Shown: positions 20,688 to 30,662, counted from the first letter of the stretch. The stretch is DNA of 64,000 bases from Simplicispira hankyongi (GCF_003570885.1 NZ_QXJC01000001.1:992001-1056000), one strand, 5' to 3'. The notes: generated by a model not told the origin, from the sequence alone. Program-made: numbers and translations.

Positions 20688-20765
20688 AGCAGCCGCCGTG
20701 CAAGGGCCGCCCCGCCGCACGGGCGGCGTCCCCTTGGGGGGAAGGCGCGCAGCGACTCAGGGGGG
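20688..20765. repeat. GC-rich intercistronic repeat, copy 1
   Basis: GCCGTGCAAGGGCCGCCCCG...ACTCAGGGGG is directly adjacent to the livH stop codon. It shares GCAAGGGCCGCCCCGCCGC, GCGTCCCC, GGGGGAAG and CTCAGGGGG with the copy after livK (23473-23579). It can form a strong hairpin (CCGCCGC..GGCGGCG and CCCC..GGGG). Confidence 0.7.
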
Positions 20766-21749
20766 TCATCGATTGGTGACCGGATACACGCCCTGGGGCC
20801 GCCAGAGCAGGATGGCCACCATCAGCGCAATGTTCGAAAACAGCGCCACCTTCGGCACGAGAAAGCCGGTGTAATTCGCCATCAGCCCGACCAGCAGCGC
20901 ACCAATCAGCGCACCGCCCGTGCTGCCCAGCCCGCCGATGATGATGACGATGAAAATCAGCACGTTGACCTGCGCGCCCATCTGCGGAATCACGCTCTGC
21001 TGGTACAGGCCCCACATCACGCCGCCCAGGCCCGCGAGCGCGCTGCCGGCGACGAACACGCCGATGAACAGGCGCCGGATGCGGTAGCCGAGCGACTCGA
21101 CCATCTCGCGGTCTTGCACGCCTGCGCGGATCAAGAGGCCGACTTTGGTCCGCGCCAAGGTCCAGGCCAGCGCGCCGAACACCAGCAGGCCCACGACCAC
21201 GGCAATCAGCCGGTATTTCTCGATGGCGGCGTCGCCGATGAAGAGCGAACCCTGCATGCCGGCCGGCAGCGGCAGCGGAATCTGCGCCGGGCCCCAGACC
21301 ATCTTGATGATTTCTTCACCGATGATCATCCCGCCCATGGTGATGAGGATCTGCTTCAAGTGCTGGCCGTACACCGGCCGCACGATGAAGCGCTCGAACG
21401 CCAGGCCGACGGCGCCCGCCACCAGCATGGCCACGAGCATGGCGGGAATCACGGCCACCAGGTTGCGCCACAGGTCCTGCGAGCCGGTCCAGTCGCCTAG
21501 GCTGCCCAGCACGCTGACGGCGACAAAGGCGCCCAGCGCAATGAACACGCCATGGCCGAAGTTGAGCACGTCCATCAGGCCGAAGACCAGCGTCAGGCCC
21601 GACGCGATGATGAAAATGATCATGCCCATCGCCAGGCCCGCCACGGTGAGCGTGAGCCAGGTCGAAGGCGAGCCGATGAAGGGCAGCACCGCCAGCGCCA
21701 GCACGGGCACCAGGGCGAGCGGCTTCCAGTCGAGTTCACGCCAGTTCAT
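20766..21749 (-). CDS. livH: Branched-chain-type ABC permease LivH
   Basis: Second inner-membrane permease, 327 residues with about 8 membrane segments. ASGLTLVFGLMDVLNFGHGV (about 49-68) is the LivH signature, and the cytoplasmic loop GVQDREMVESLGYRIRR contacts the ATPases. It pairs with LivM. Intergenic repeats lie on both sides: an AGCGCT palindrome upstream and a GC-rich repeat directly after the stop. Confidence 0.94.
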   Translation of the reverse strand: MNWRELDWKPLALVPVLALAVLPFIGSPSTWLTLTVAGLAMGMIIFIIASGLTLVFGLMDVLNFGHGVFIALGAFVAVSVLGSLGDWTGSQDLWRNLVAVIPAMLVAMLVAGAVGLAFERFIVRPVYGQHLKQILITMGGMIIGEEIIKMVWGPAQIPLPLPAGMQGSLFIGDAAIEKYRLIAVVVGLLVFGALAWTLARTKVGLLIRAGVQDREMVESLGYRIRRLFIGVFVAGSALAGLGGVMWGLYQQSVIPQMGAQVNVLIFIVIIIGGLGSTGGALIGALLVGLMANYTGFLVPKVALFSNIALMVAILLWRPQGVYPVTNR

Positions 21750-21788
21750 GCTGCACCTCCGGTGAATGAACGCTTCACTATTGATTTC

Positions 21789-21824
21789 ATAGCTGGTTGC
21801 GCAGGCGCAATAAGCGCTAGAGGC
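21789..21824 (-). repeat. Palindromic AGCGCT element (livF-livH gap)
   Basis: On the minus strand this copy reads GCCTCTAGCGCTTATTGCG then CCTGCGCAACCAGCTAT. It occupies most of the 91-bp gap between livF and livH. Confidence 0.8.
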
Positions 21825-21840
21825 AAGAAAATATCAAAAT

Positions 21841-22587
21841 TCATAACGCCAACCCCAGCAGCGAGCGCTGCAGCGCCTCGTTCTGCGCCAGCGCCGCCAT
21901 GCGGCCAGCGTGCACGACGACGCCGTTGTCCATGACTGCCACGCTGTCGCCCAGGCGTTTGGCGAAGTTGATGTTCTGCTCGACCAGCAGGATGGTCACG
22001 CCGCGCTTTTTGAGCTGATCGAACGCGTCGATCATGTTGTTGATGATGGCGGGGGCAAGGCCTTTGCTGGGCTCGTCCACGATGAGCAGCTCGCGCGGCT
22101 CGACAATGGCGCGGGCCACCGCCAGCATCTGTTTCTGCCCACCCGAGAGCTTGCCGGCCGGGTGGTTCCAGAACTTCTCCACCGCCGGGAAAAGCTGAAA
22201 AATCCAGGCCAGGCGTTCGGCGTCGATCTGCGCGGCGGTGCGCGCGCCGCGTGCGGCGAGCACCATGTTGTCCTTCACCGTCAGGTCGGCGAAGATGCCC
22301 ATGTTCTCGGGGACGTAGGCGATGCCCAGGCCGGCGATCTGCGGCGTGGCCAGGCGCGTGATGTCCTGCCCGGCGAACTTCACCGTGCCCTGCGAGGCGC
22401 GCCACAGGCCCATGGTGGTGCGCAGCGTCGTCGTTTTGCCGGCGCCATTGCGTCCGAGCAGCATGGTGACTTCGCCGCGCGGTACGGCGAGGTTGACGCC
22501 ATGCAGGATGTGGTACGCCGCTATATGCGTGTGCACGCCCGAGAGTTCGAGCAGCGGCGCGGCGCTGGAGGTCGTTGCAGCGCTCAT
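21841..22587 (-). CDS. livF: Branched-chain-type ABC ATPase LivF
   Basis: Cytoplasmic ATPase, 248 residues. Walker A is GRNGAGKTTTL (about 44-54), the signature is LSGGQKQM (about 148-155), Walker B is LLIVDEPSKGLAP, and the H-loop region follows as VEQNINFAK. GLGIAYVPENMGIF is typical of LivF. It overlaps livG by 4 bases and is translationally coupled. Confidence 0.95.
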   Translation of the reverse strand: MSAATTSSAAPLLELSGVHTHIAAYHILHGVNLAVPRGEVTMLLGRNGAGKTTTLRTTMGLWRASQGTVKFAGQDITRLATPQIAGLGIAYVPENMGIFADLTVKDNMVLAARGARTAAQIDAERLAWIFQLFPAVEKFWNHPAGKLSGGQKQMLAVARAIVEPRELLIVDEPSKGLAPAIINNMIDAFDQLKKRGVTILLVEQNINFAKRLGDSVAVMDNGVVVHAGRMAALAQNEALQRSLLGLAL

Positions 22588-23363
22588 GCGGCCACCTCTT
22601 GCCCATCGGTCTGCGCCACGCCCAGATAGGCCTCTTGCACCACGGGCGAGGCAATCACCTCGGCGGGCAAGCCATCGGCCACCAGCGTGCCGTTGGTGAG
22701 CACGATGATGCGGTCGGCCAGTTCGCGCACCACGTCCATCTTGTGCTCCACCAGCAGGATGATCTTGGTCTTGTCTTTTTTCAGCTCGCGAATCAGGTTC
22801 AGGATCACCGGCGCCTCGTCGTGGCTCATGCCGGCCGTGGGTTCGTCAAACATGTAGACCTGCGGGTCCAGCGCCATCAACAGCGCCACTTCGAGCTTGC
22901 GCTGGTCGCCGTGCGGCAGGCTGGCCACGGGGGTGTCGGCGCGCTCCTGCAGCGCCACGCTGGCGAGGATGGCGTCGGCTTGCGCAATCAAGCCGGCATG
23001 GTCGCTCCAGATGCTCCACAGGTTCAGCCCGCGCCGGTGGCGGCCCTCCTGGGTCGCCTGTACCGCCAGGCGCACGTTTTCCTGCACCGTCAGTTGCGGG
23101 AACAGGTTGGTCAACTGGAATGCCCGGCCCAGGCCAGCCCGCGCACGCTCGGGCACCGACAAGCCCGAAAGTTCGCGCCCGCCCAGCAGCACCTGCCCCT
23201 TGGACGCTTTGAGCTGGCCGGAGATCAGGTTGAAATAGGTCGTCTTGCCCGCCCCGTTCGGGCCGACGATGGCCGTCAGCGTGCCAGGCGCGAAGGCGCA
23301 GCTCACCGCATTGACGGCCACGTGGCCACCGAAGCGGATGGTCAGGTCTCGGGTTTCAAGCAT
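22584..23363 (-). CDS. livG: Branched-chain-type ABC ATPase LivG
   Basis: Cytoplasmic ATPase, 259 residues from the ATG at 23363. Walker A is GPNGAGKTTYFN, the Q-loop region is RAFQLTNLFPQLTV, and Walker B is MFDEPTAGMS. The signature is degenerate: SLPHGDQRKLEVA instead of LSYGxQR, as in many LivG proteins. The frame stays open to an ATG at 23450, but that extension is encoded by a palindromic repeat, so the later start matching LivG proteins is preferred. Neither start has a good Shine-Dalgarno. Confidence 0.93.
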   Translation of the reverse strand: MLETRDLTIRFGGHVAVNAVSCAFAPGTLTAIVGPNGAGKTTYFNLISGQLKASKGQVLLGGRELSGLSVPERARAGLGRAFQLTNLFPQLTVQENVRLAVQATQEGRHRRGLNLWSIWSDHAGLIAQADAILASVALQERADTPVASLPHGDQRKLEVALLMALDPQVYMFDEPTAGMSHDEAPVILNLIRELKKDKTKIILLVEHKMDVVRELADRIIVLTNGTLVADGLPAEVIASPVVQEAYLGVAQTDGQEVAA

Positions 23364-23387
23364 GGCGCAAAATTTTGGGTAAAAAAT

Positions 23388-23422
23388 GGCTCCAGCGCTT
23401 ATTGCATAAGCACTTGCAGCTA
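23388..23422 (+). repeat. Palindromic AGCGCT element (livK-livG gap)
   Basis: GGCTCCAGCGCTTATTGCATAAGCACTTGCAGCTA is preceded by AAAAAA and followed by GGAAATC. Its hairpin lies just upstream of the livG start. Confidence 0.8.
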
Positions 23423-23472
23423 GGAAATCTGTAACAACTGGGCGCGGCATTCAGCCCAGGCCTGGCCTAGGC

Positions 23473-23579
23473 CAGCGGACGCCGCGCAAGGGCCGCCCCG
23501 CCGCGCTGGCGTCGTCCCCCTTCCCGCAACGCGCAGCGTTGCGAGAGAAGGGGGAAGCGGCAAAGCCGCTCAGGGGGAT
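23473..23579. repeat. GC-rich intercistronic repeat, copy 2
   Basis: The related unit lies directly after the livK stop: GCGCAAGGGCCGCCCCGCCG, then CCCCCTTCCCGCAACGC paired with GCGTTGCGAGAGAAGGGGG, then CAAAGCCGCTCAGGGGG. As with REP sequences behind malE, such a hairpin could stabilise the message of the abundant binding protein relative to the permeases. Confidence 0.7.
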
Positions 23580-23581
23580 GC

Positions 23582-24769
23582 TCACCGGTTGTTTCGGATC
23601 GGAATATCCATTTCTTCGGGCTTGATCTCGTGCACCAGCTCCGGCACGCCCCAGGCGAAGGCCGGGTCGTTCTTGATCTTGAAGTGGTACATGCTCTGCA
23701 TCGCCTGGTGGTCTTCCTTGCGGAAGGTCATCTTGCCCTTGGGCGTGTCGAAGCTCATGCCTTCCATGGTTTTGATCAGCTTGTTCGTGCCGGTGTCGCC
23801 GTTGGTCTTCTTGAGCGCCGTCACCAGCGCCATGGCGGCCGAGAAACCACCGGCGGTGAAGAAGTCTGGCGGGGTCTTGAATGCCTTGTAGTGCGCGGCC
23901 ACCAGGGCATCGTTCACGGCGTTCTTGGGAATACCGAAGTAGTAGTAGGTGGCGCCTTCCATGCCGGGGAAGTTCTTGTAGCTCGCCATGGCGGGCAGGA
24001 TGTTGCCGCCCGTGAACACCTCAATCCCGTAGCGCTTCTTCAGGTCTTGCGCGGCCAGGGCGTTGAAGGGCGGCGTCCCGCCGGCCCAGATCACCTCGAT
24101 GGCTTTGCGGCCGGGCTTGTCCTTCAATGCATCCACAATGCGCTGAATACCGGCCGTGAAGTCGGTGGTGTTCTGCGGCAGATACTCTTCGTGCGTGATC
24201 TTGGCGTGCTTGAGCGCAGTCTTGAAGGCTTTCACACCGTCGCGACCAAACGCGTAGTCCTGCGCCAACGTTGCCACGGTAACGCCATCCTTGTCCATGG
24301 CCGTGGCGTTGCTGATGGCGTCCTGACTGGAGTTGCGGCCGGTGCGGAAGATGTACTTGTTCCACTTGTCGCCGGTGATCGAATCGGCCACGGCGGGCTC
24401 GACCAGCAGAATCTTCTTGTATTCCTCCGCCACGGGCAGCATGGCCAGCGCGACGCCCGACGAGGTGGGGCCGACGGCGATGTCGGCCTTGTCGTCCGCA
24501 TAGGCGGCGGCCAGCAGGCTCTTGCCCAGGTCTGGCTTGCCCTGGTCGTCGCGCTCGATCAGCACAATTTTCTTGCCTGCCACCACCATGGTGCCGCCGG
24601 TGGCGTATTCCAGGCCCATCATCAAGCCCGTCTGGGTCTGCTTGCCGTAGGCTTCGAGCGGGCCCGTCTTGCTGTAAACGTGGGCAATGCGGATTTCATC
24701 GGCCGCAAAAGCGGATACGGATACCGTGGCGGCGAGGGCCGCGAGCGCGACGAGAGAGCGACGTTGCAT
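23582..24769 (-). CDS. ABC-transporter substrate-binding protein (first of operon)
   Basis: Periplasmic binding protein, 395 residues. The signal peptide is MQRRSLVALAALAATVSVSAFA. The mature start DEIRIAHVYSKTGPLEAYGKQ is the type-I HAAT fold, and EYLPQNTTDFTAGIQRIVDA lies in the hinge region. GGAGG lies 8 bases before the ATG. It is the first structural gene behind a sigma-54 promoter and is separated from its activator gene by 137 bp. The ligand cannot be read from sequence; the oligomer hydrolase in the operon makes a hydroxy acid plausible. Confidence 0.92.
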   Translation of the reverse strand: MQRRSLVALAALAATVSVSAFAADEIRIAHVYSKTGPLEAYGKQTQTGLMMGLEYATGGTMVVAGKKIVLIERDDQGKPDLGKSLLAAAYADDKADIAVGPTSSGVALAMLPVAEEYKKILLVEPAVADSITGDKWNKYIFRTGRNSSQDAISNATAMDKDGVTVATLAQDYAFGRDGVKAFKTALKHAKITHEEYLPQNTTDFTAGIQRIVDALKDKPGRKAIEVIWAGGTPPFNALAAQDLKKRYGIEVFTGGNILPAMASYKNFPGMEGATYYYFGIPKNAVNDALVAAHYKAFKTPPDFFTAGGFSAAMALVTALKKTNGDTGTNKLIKTMEGMSFDTPKGKMTFRKEDHQAMQSMYHFKIKNDPAFAWGVPELVHEIKPEEMDIPIRNNR

Positions 24770-24801
24770 GGAATGCCTCCTATAGTGATGCCTGCATTCT
24801 G

Positions 24802-24817
24802 TGCACATAGCGTGCCA
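24802..24817 (-). promoter_or_regulatory. Sigma-54 promoter of the ABC operon
   Basis: On the minus strand TGGCACG-CTAT-GTGCA matches the -24/-12 consensus with one mismatch (first base of TTGCA). It lies 33 bases upstream of the binding-protein ATG and just downstream of the sigma-54 activator gene. Confidence 0.75.
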
Positions 24818-24879
24818 GACTGCAAGATGTTGATTCACAAAGGTAACCTGGCGCCGCGCCCTGCGATATGTTCAATTTT

Positions 24880-24898
24880 CAGACAATCAAAATGTCTG
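24880..24898. promoter_or_regulatory. Candidate upstream activator sequence
   Basis: CAGACA-ATCAAAA-TGTCTG is a perfect inverted repeat in AT-rich DNA, about 65-80 bp upstream of the sigma-54 promoter. It is a good candidate target for the Fis-type HTH of the adjacent activator. Confidence 0.55.
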
Positions 24899-24906
24899 TT
24901 TTTCAG

Positions 24907-26421
<1,515 letters not shown>

Positions 26422-26470
26422 GGGCGGATGGTAACGCCCGGTAGCATGGACCCGGAAAAACTATTGTTTT

Positions 26471-26510
26471 GATAGCTTCTAACGCTTATCCATTAAGCGC
26501 TAGAGGCTAT
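26471..26510 (-). repeat. Palindromic AGCGCT element (near-consensus)
   Basis: On the minus strand it reads ATAGCCTCTAGCGCTTAATG, then GATAAGCGTTAGAAGCTATC. It lies between two divergent genes (sigma-54 activator and Hsp15-like), edged by AAAAAAT and AAAACAAT. It is one of the best copies in the window. Confidence 0.85.
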
Positions 26511-26565
26511 TTTTTATTATTTTCTCGCCTCACTTGCCGGGCACCGCCGCGCTCAGCGAAGCAAA

Positions 26566-26994
26566 ATGCGCACTATGGACAAAGCCCAGACCGTGCGCAT
26601 CGACAAATGGCTGTGGTGCGCGCGCTTTTTCAAGACGCGCAGCCTCGCCGCCGAGGAAATTGCCAAAGGGCGCGTGCGCGTCAATGGCGCCGTGACCAAG
26701 GCTTCGCGCGAGGTACGGCCCGGCGATACAGTGGACTTGCGCCAGGGCCAGGTGCCGCGCACGGTGCTAGTCAACGGCGTAAGCCACGTGCGCGGACCGG
26801 CACCCGTGGCGCAGTTGCTGTACGAAGAAACCCCCGAGAGCCTGGCGGCGCGCGCAGCGGCGGCCGAGCGCCAGCGCCTGGCACCGGAGCCCGCTGCGGC
26901 GCTGCACGAAGGCCGCCCGACCAAGCGGGATCGCCGAGACATCGACAAGGTGCGCGACTGGGGCAGCCGCTGGAGCGCATCGCTTGACGAATGA
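26566..26994 (+). CDS. hslR: S4-domain RNA-binding protein, Hsp15 family
   Basis: RNA-binding heat-shock-type protein expected to recycle free 50S subunits carrying stalled nascent chains. The 142 residues start with an S4 domain: VRIDKWLWCARFFKTRSLA (about 10-28) and KGRVRVNGAVTKASREVRPGD. A basic tail with KRDRRDIDKVRDW follows. A second ATG at 26575 (MDKAQTVRID) fits Hsp15 N-termini equally well. Confidence 0.9.
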   Translation: MRTMDKAQTVRIDKWLWCARFFKTRSLAAEEIAKGRVRVNGAVTKASREVRPGDTVDLRQGQVPRTVLVNGVSHVRGPAPVAQLLYEETPESLAARAAAAERQRLAPEPAAALHEGRPTKRDRRDIDKVRDWGSRWSASLDE

Positions 26995-27090
26995 GCCGCC
27001 GCCCCGGAACAAGGACGCAGCGGTTTATAGTGGGCTTGGGCAAGGCACTTCCCGAACTCCCCGGGCAACCCGTCGAAGGAAAGAGCAACG

Positions 27091-27312
27091 ATGTTCCCTG
27101 AATACCGCGACCTGATCACCCGACTCAAAAACACCGACCACCACTTCACCCGCCTGTTCGACAAGCACAACCATCTGGACGAGAAAATTGCGCAGTTGGT
27201 GGCCGAAACCGGCCCTTCGGCCGATCTGGAGATTGAAGTGCTCAAGAAGCAGAAGCTGCAACTCAAAGATGAGCTGTACGCCTTGCTCAAATCCAGGGCC
27301 GAGGCAAGCTGA
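27091..27312 (+). CDS. YdcH family (DUF465) small protein
   Basis: A 73-residue, mostly helical protein. MFPEYRDLITRLKNTDHHFT and LFDKHNHLDEKIAQL are the DUF465 signature, followed by a Lys-rich helix. The function is unknown, though the family is widespread in proteobacteria. A GGAAAG stretch precedes the ATG and a terminator follows immediately. Confidence 0.88.
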   Translation: MFPEYRDLITRLKNTDHHFTRLFDKHNHLDEKIAQLVAETGPSADLEIEVLKKQKLQLKDELYALLKSRAEAS

Positions 27313-27314
27313 CA

Positions 27315-27352
27315 AGCCCGGGGCCGGCTTCGCGGCCGCCGGGCTCTTTTTC
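27315..27352 (+). terminator. Rho-independent terminator
   Basis: AGCCCGG pairs with CCGGGCT around an inner GGCCG..CGGCC hairpin and is followed by CTTTTTCTC. It directly follows the YdcH-family stop and may serve the convergent DUF411 gene too. Confidence 0.82.
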
Positions 27353-27354
27353 TC

Positions 27355-27894
27355 TCAGCGGTAGCTGCTGAACACGCGGGTACCGCCATCGCGGGCCACC
27401 AGCAGCACGTCGTACGGGTCGCGCCGGCCGCCGTAGACCGCGCCATCCATGCCGGGCGATCCCACCGGCATCCCCGGCACGGCCAGCCCCAAGGCCTTGG
27501 GTTTTTGCGCCAGCAGCTTGCGCACATCGCCCGCAGGCACATGGCCTTCCAGAAGGTAGCCGCCGACCAGTGCCGTGTGGCACGAGCCGAGCTTTTGCGG
27601 CAGGCCCAGCCGGGTGCGCACGGCGTTGTTGCCGCTCTCGTGCACGGTGACGGAAAAGCCGTTGTCCTGCATGTGGGCGACCCAATCCTTGCAGCAGCCG
27701 CAGCTCGGGTCTTTCCAGACCTCGACGGCCAAGGGGTCGGTGGCGGCGCGTGCCAATCGCGGGGCCACGATGGCCGCGCCGAGAAGGCCACATGCAGCCA
27801 ACAGGTGCCGACGTGGCATTGGGGGTGCCTTGGCAGGAAGGGTGCCGGTCGCCGAAGGCAGAAGCGCGGATACAGTTGAAAAGATCTGGGACAT
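27355..27894 (-). CDS. DUF411 metal-binding protein, exported
   Basis: A 179-residue protein of the DUF411 family, which usually travels with copper or other metal-resistance genes. A twin-Arg-like signal region (MPRRHLLAACGLLGAAIVAP, from about residue 26) precedes VEVWKDPSCGCCKDWVAHM. The C-x-CC centre is thioredoxin-like and probably binds metal. GVPGMPVGSPGMDG-type motifs near the C-terminus are also family-typical. AAGGAA precedes the ATG at 27894; starting instead at MPRRH would give a normal-length signal peptide. It lies near a metal P-type ATPase. Confidence 0.85.
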   Translation of the reverse strand: MSQIFSTVSALLPSATGTLPAKAPPMPRRHLLAACGLLGAAIVAPRLARAATDPLAVEVWKDPSCGCCKDWVAHMQDNGFSVTVHESGNNAVRTRLGLPQKLGSCHTALVGGYLLEGHVPAGDVRKLLAQKPKALGLAVPGMPVGSPGMDGAVYGGRRDPYDVLLVARDGGTRVFSSYR

Positions 27895-28038
27895 GAAAAT
27901 TCCTTGAATACTGAAGTTTGGGCGAGACGCCGCGCTGCTGCACATGGGCAGCCATGGGCACGGCTGAAATCGAGGGAAACCGGTGAATCGCCGAAACATC
28001 CGACCACGGCCGGTGCGCCCGGAATGCGAAGTTTCGGC

Positions 28039-28368
28039 TCAGCCGATGCGGTGCGCAATGGGCGGTTTGAGGGCCATCGCCACGGGCGCACTGGCAAAAG
28101 CCCCATTGGCCTGCGCAGCGGGCAATTGAGCGCCCGAACGCGCGGGCACCGCCGCCACCGACAAAGGCAGCGCTACCGCGTGGCAGACCGCGCAGTCCGT
28201 GCAGGCATTGCTCAGAACGGATACCGCTCCACCATGGGCGCAGTGCGGGGACACGGTGGCGACTGCTGCTTGGTCGCAACGCTCACCGGCCGCCATTGCC
28301 ACATCGGCGCCCAGGAGCATGCGCAGCACCAGCAGAGAGACGGCAAGACAGGCAAACAAACGGCGCAT
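28039..28368 (-). CDS. Small exported Cys/His protein, DUF2946-like
   Basis: A 109-residue protein with an N-terminal hydrophobic signal segment (LFACLAVSLLVLRMLLGADVAMAA) and a later NACTDCAVCHAVALP motif. A short exported protein with a CxxCxxxH cluster beside metal-resistance genes fits the DUF2946 group, but the match is by eye. A longer start at 28407 is possible; going further upstream would enter a palindromic repeat. It follows the P-type ATPase on the same strand. Confidence 0.65.
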   Translation of the reverse strand: MRRLFACLAVSLLVLRMLLGADVAMAAGERCDQAAVATVSPHCAHGGAVSVLSNACTDCAVCHAVALPLSVAAVPARSGAQLPAAQANGAFASAPVAMALKPPIAHRIG

Positions 28369-28431
28369 GGCTGCATGGAGCACGCCAGGCGCCAAGTGGT
28401 TCCGCATCGCACAGGTTGTTGCAATGATTTT

Positions 28432-28469
28432 TATAGCTGCTTGCGCAATATGCATAAGCGCTAGAGGGA
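28432..28469 (-). repeat. Palindromic AGCGCT element (after P-type ATPase)
   Basis: On the minus strand: TCCCTCTAGCGCTTATGCAT, then ATTGCGCAAGCAGCTATA. It lies 17 bases after the ATPase stop and could act as a transcript end. Confidence 0.8.
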
Positions 28470-28486
28470 TATTTCACCTATATTTC

Positions 28487-30586
28487 TCAGTGTGCACCCT
28501 GGCCCTGCGCGGGTTCCGCGCGCAGCATGCGCAGGCCATTGGCCACCACCAGCAGGCTGGCGCCCATGTCGGCGAACACCGCCATCCACATCGTGGCCTG
28601 CCCGGCCAGTGCCAGTGCCAGAAACAGCAGCTTGATGCCCAGCGCCAGCGCGATGTTCTGCACCAGCACCTGGTGTGTGCGGCGCGAGAGGCGCACCGTC
28701 TCGGCCACACGGCGCAGGTCGTCGTTCATGATCACCACGTCGGCGGTTTCCATGGCCACGTCGGTGCCGGCGGCGCCCATGGCAAAACCGATGTCGGCCT
28801 GCGCCAGAGCGGGCGCGTCGTTGATGCCATCGCCCGCCATGGCCGTCATGCCGTGCAGTTTTTGCAAGGCGGCGATGGCGCCCTGCTTGTGCTCGGGCAG
28901 CAGGTCGGCCTGCACCTCGTCGATGCCAGCCGCGCGGGCAGCGGTTTGCGCCGCAGCGCCATGGTCGCCAGTGAGCATGATGGGCGTGATGCCCAGGGCG
29001 CGCAGCTCGGCCACCGCTGCAATGGCCTGCGGGCGCAGGGTGTCGGCCACGGCAAACAGCGCGCGCACCGCGCCGCGCTCGGCCAGGAAGGTGACGCTGC
29101 GGCCCTGCGCCTCGTGCTCGGCGGCAGCGGCCTCCACCGTCTCGGTCCACAGGCCCAGCTCACGCATCCAGCGCCGGTTGCCCAGGGTCCAGCGCTCGCC
29201 GCCCACCCAGCCCTCCACGCCGCGCCCGGCCTGCGCGGTGAAATCGATCACCTCTGGCAAGGCGCCTTGTTGCGGGCCCAGTCCGAGCGCAATCGCCTGC
29301 GATACCGGGTGGTCCGAGCGGCGGGCCAGCGCCAGCGCCACGTCGTGCGCCGCGTCGCTGCCAAAAGCGCTCTGCCCCACCAGCACCGGTCGGCCAGTGG
29401 TGATGGTGCCGGTCTTGTCAAAGGCCACGGCGCGAATGCCCCGCGCCTGCTCCAGCCAGGCCCCGCCCTTGATCAAAATGCCGCGCCGCGCTGCGGCGGC
29501 CAGGCCACTGACCACGGTGACGGGGGTCGAGAGCACCAGTGCGCACGGGCAGGCGATCACCAACAAGACCAGCGCGCGGTAGATGGCGTCCAGCCAAGCC
29601 CAGCCGAGCAGCAACGGCGCGACCACGGCCACCAGCACAGCGATAGCAAACACTGCCGGCGTATACACGGCAGCAAAGCGGTCCACCAGGCGCTGCGTGG
29701 GCGCGCGCGTAGCCTGTGCATCCTCCACCGCGCGGATGATGCGGTCGAGCGTGGTGTGGCCTGATGCCGCCGTCACGCGCATCTCCAGCTCGGCGTGGGC
29801 GTTGAGGGTGCCGGCAAACAGCGCGTCGCCCAGGGCTTTGTCCACGGCCAGGCTTTCGCCCGTGACGCTGGATTCGTCCACCGCGCTGGTGCCGCGCGTC
29901 ACGCTGCCGTCCAGCGGCACCCGGCCCCCAGGACGAATGCGCACCGTGTCGCCCAGCGCCACGTCGGTGGCGGGCACGCTGCGCCACTGGCCGTCTGCGC
30001 CTTGGACTTCGGCCTGGTCCGGGCTGAGCGCCAGCAAGGCGCCAATGGCATGGCGTGCCCGCCCCACCGCGCCCTCTTCGATGCGCTCGGCCAGTGCGTA
30101 CAGCGCCATCACCATGGCCGCCTCAGGCCACTGGCCGATGGCGAAGGCGCCGGTCACCGCCACCGCCATGAGCGCGCTGATGCCCAACTGCCCCCGCACC
30201 AACGAGCGGACGCCGCTTTGGTAGACGCCCAGGCCCGCCAGCAGGATGGCCACCGCGGCCAACAACATGCCACCTGTATGCCAAGGCCAGGTATCCGGCC
30301 CCAGCAAGTGCAGCAGCTCTGCCCCGGTCGCCGCAAGCAGCCCGGCGCCAATGCGCGCCCAGCCCGGCAGCGCACTGTGGTCGTGGCCGTCGCCATCCCC
30401 GTGGCTGTGATCGTGCACGTGCTCGTGGCCTGCGTGCGCACCAACGGAGGCGTCGCCCTCGCCTGAACACTTGGCGCTGCGGCGCGCCGGGTTCGCGGTC
30501 GATGCGCATCCACCATCCTCCGTGGAGCAGCAGGAAAGCGAAATGCGCGGGCCGGCGGGGCGTGCGGTGGTGGGCTCGACTGGCAT
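28487..30586 (-). CDS. cadA: Zn/Cd/Pb-exporting P1B-type ATPase
   Basis: Inner-membrane efflux ATPase for soft divalent metals, 699 residues. A His/Asp-rich N-terminal stretch (HAGHEHVHDHSHGDGDGHDH) and Cys clusters replace a full metal-binding domain. The core motifs are all present: transmembrane CPC (IACPCALVLSTP), phosphorylation site DKTGT, SDHPVSQA histidine motif and GDGINDAPALAQAD hinge. The start at 30586 follows AAGGA. The longer frame beginning at 30640 would start inside the MerR-type operator. It is divergent from the MerR regulator that probably controls it. Confidence 0.93.
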   Translation of the reverse strand: MPVEPTTARPAGPRISLSCCSTEDGGCASTANPARRSAKCSGEGDASVGAHAGHEHVHDHSHGDGDGHDHSALPGWARIGAGLLAATGAELLHLLGPDTWPWHTGGMLLAAVAILLAGLGVYQSGVRSLVRGQLGISALMAVAVTGAFAIGQWPEAAMVMALYALAERIEEGAVGRARHAIGALLALSPDQAEVQGADGQWRSVPATDVALGDTVRIRPGGRVPLDGSVTRGTSAVDESSVTGESLAVDKALGDALFAGTLNAHAELEMRVTAASGHTTLDRIIRAVEDAQATRAPTQRLVDRFAAVYTPAVFAIAVLVAVVAPLLLGWAWLDAIYRALVLLVIACPCALVLSTPVTVVSGLAAAARRGILIKGGAWLEQARGIRAVAFDKTGTITTGRPVLVGQSAFGSDAAHDVALALARRSDHPVSQAIALGLGPQQGALPEVIDFTAQAGRGVEGWVGGERWTLGNRRWMRELGLWTETVEAAAAEHEAQGRSVTFLAERGAVRALFAVADTLRPQAIAAVAELRALGITPIMLTGDHGAAAQTAARAAGIDEVQADLLPEHKQGAIAALQKLHGMTAMAGDGINDAPALAQADIGFAMGAAGTDVAMETADVVIMNDDLRRVAETVRLSRRTHQVLVQNIALALGIKLLFLALALAGQATMWMAVFADMGASLLVVANGLRMLRAEPAQGQGAH

Positions 30587-30628
30587 GAAATCCTTGCAAT
30601 CAACGCGGTTGAAGGCCGCAATGGCACC

Positions 30629-30659
30629 ATTGGAATCCATGAAGCCACTTGAAGGTCAA
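30629..30659 (-). promoter_or_regulatory. MerR-type promoter/operator of the metal ATPase
   Basis: On the minus strand -35 TTGACC and -10-like TCCAAT are 19 bp apart, the stretched spacing used by MerR-family activators. The spacer holds the imperfect dyad CCTTCAAG..CTTCATGG at 30637-30655. It lies between the divergent ATPase and regulator genes. Confidence 0.6.
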
Positions 30660-30662
30660 GCC

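Noticed and set aside
19317-21500. A 727-codon plus-strand frame opposite livM and livH
   Set aside because: It is Gln/His/Arg-rich and without motifs, whereas the opposite strand encodes clear permeases.
23364-23450. An upstream start for livG that adds 29 residues
   Set aside because: The extension is encoded by a palindromic repeat and has no Shine-Dalgarno; LivG proteins begin at the later ATG.
30587-30640. A longer N-terminus for the metal P-type ATPase
   Set aside because: It would begin inside the MerR-type operator and lacks a ribosome-binding site; AAGGA marks 30586.
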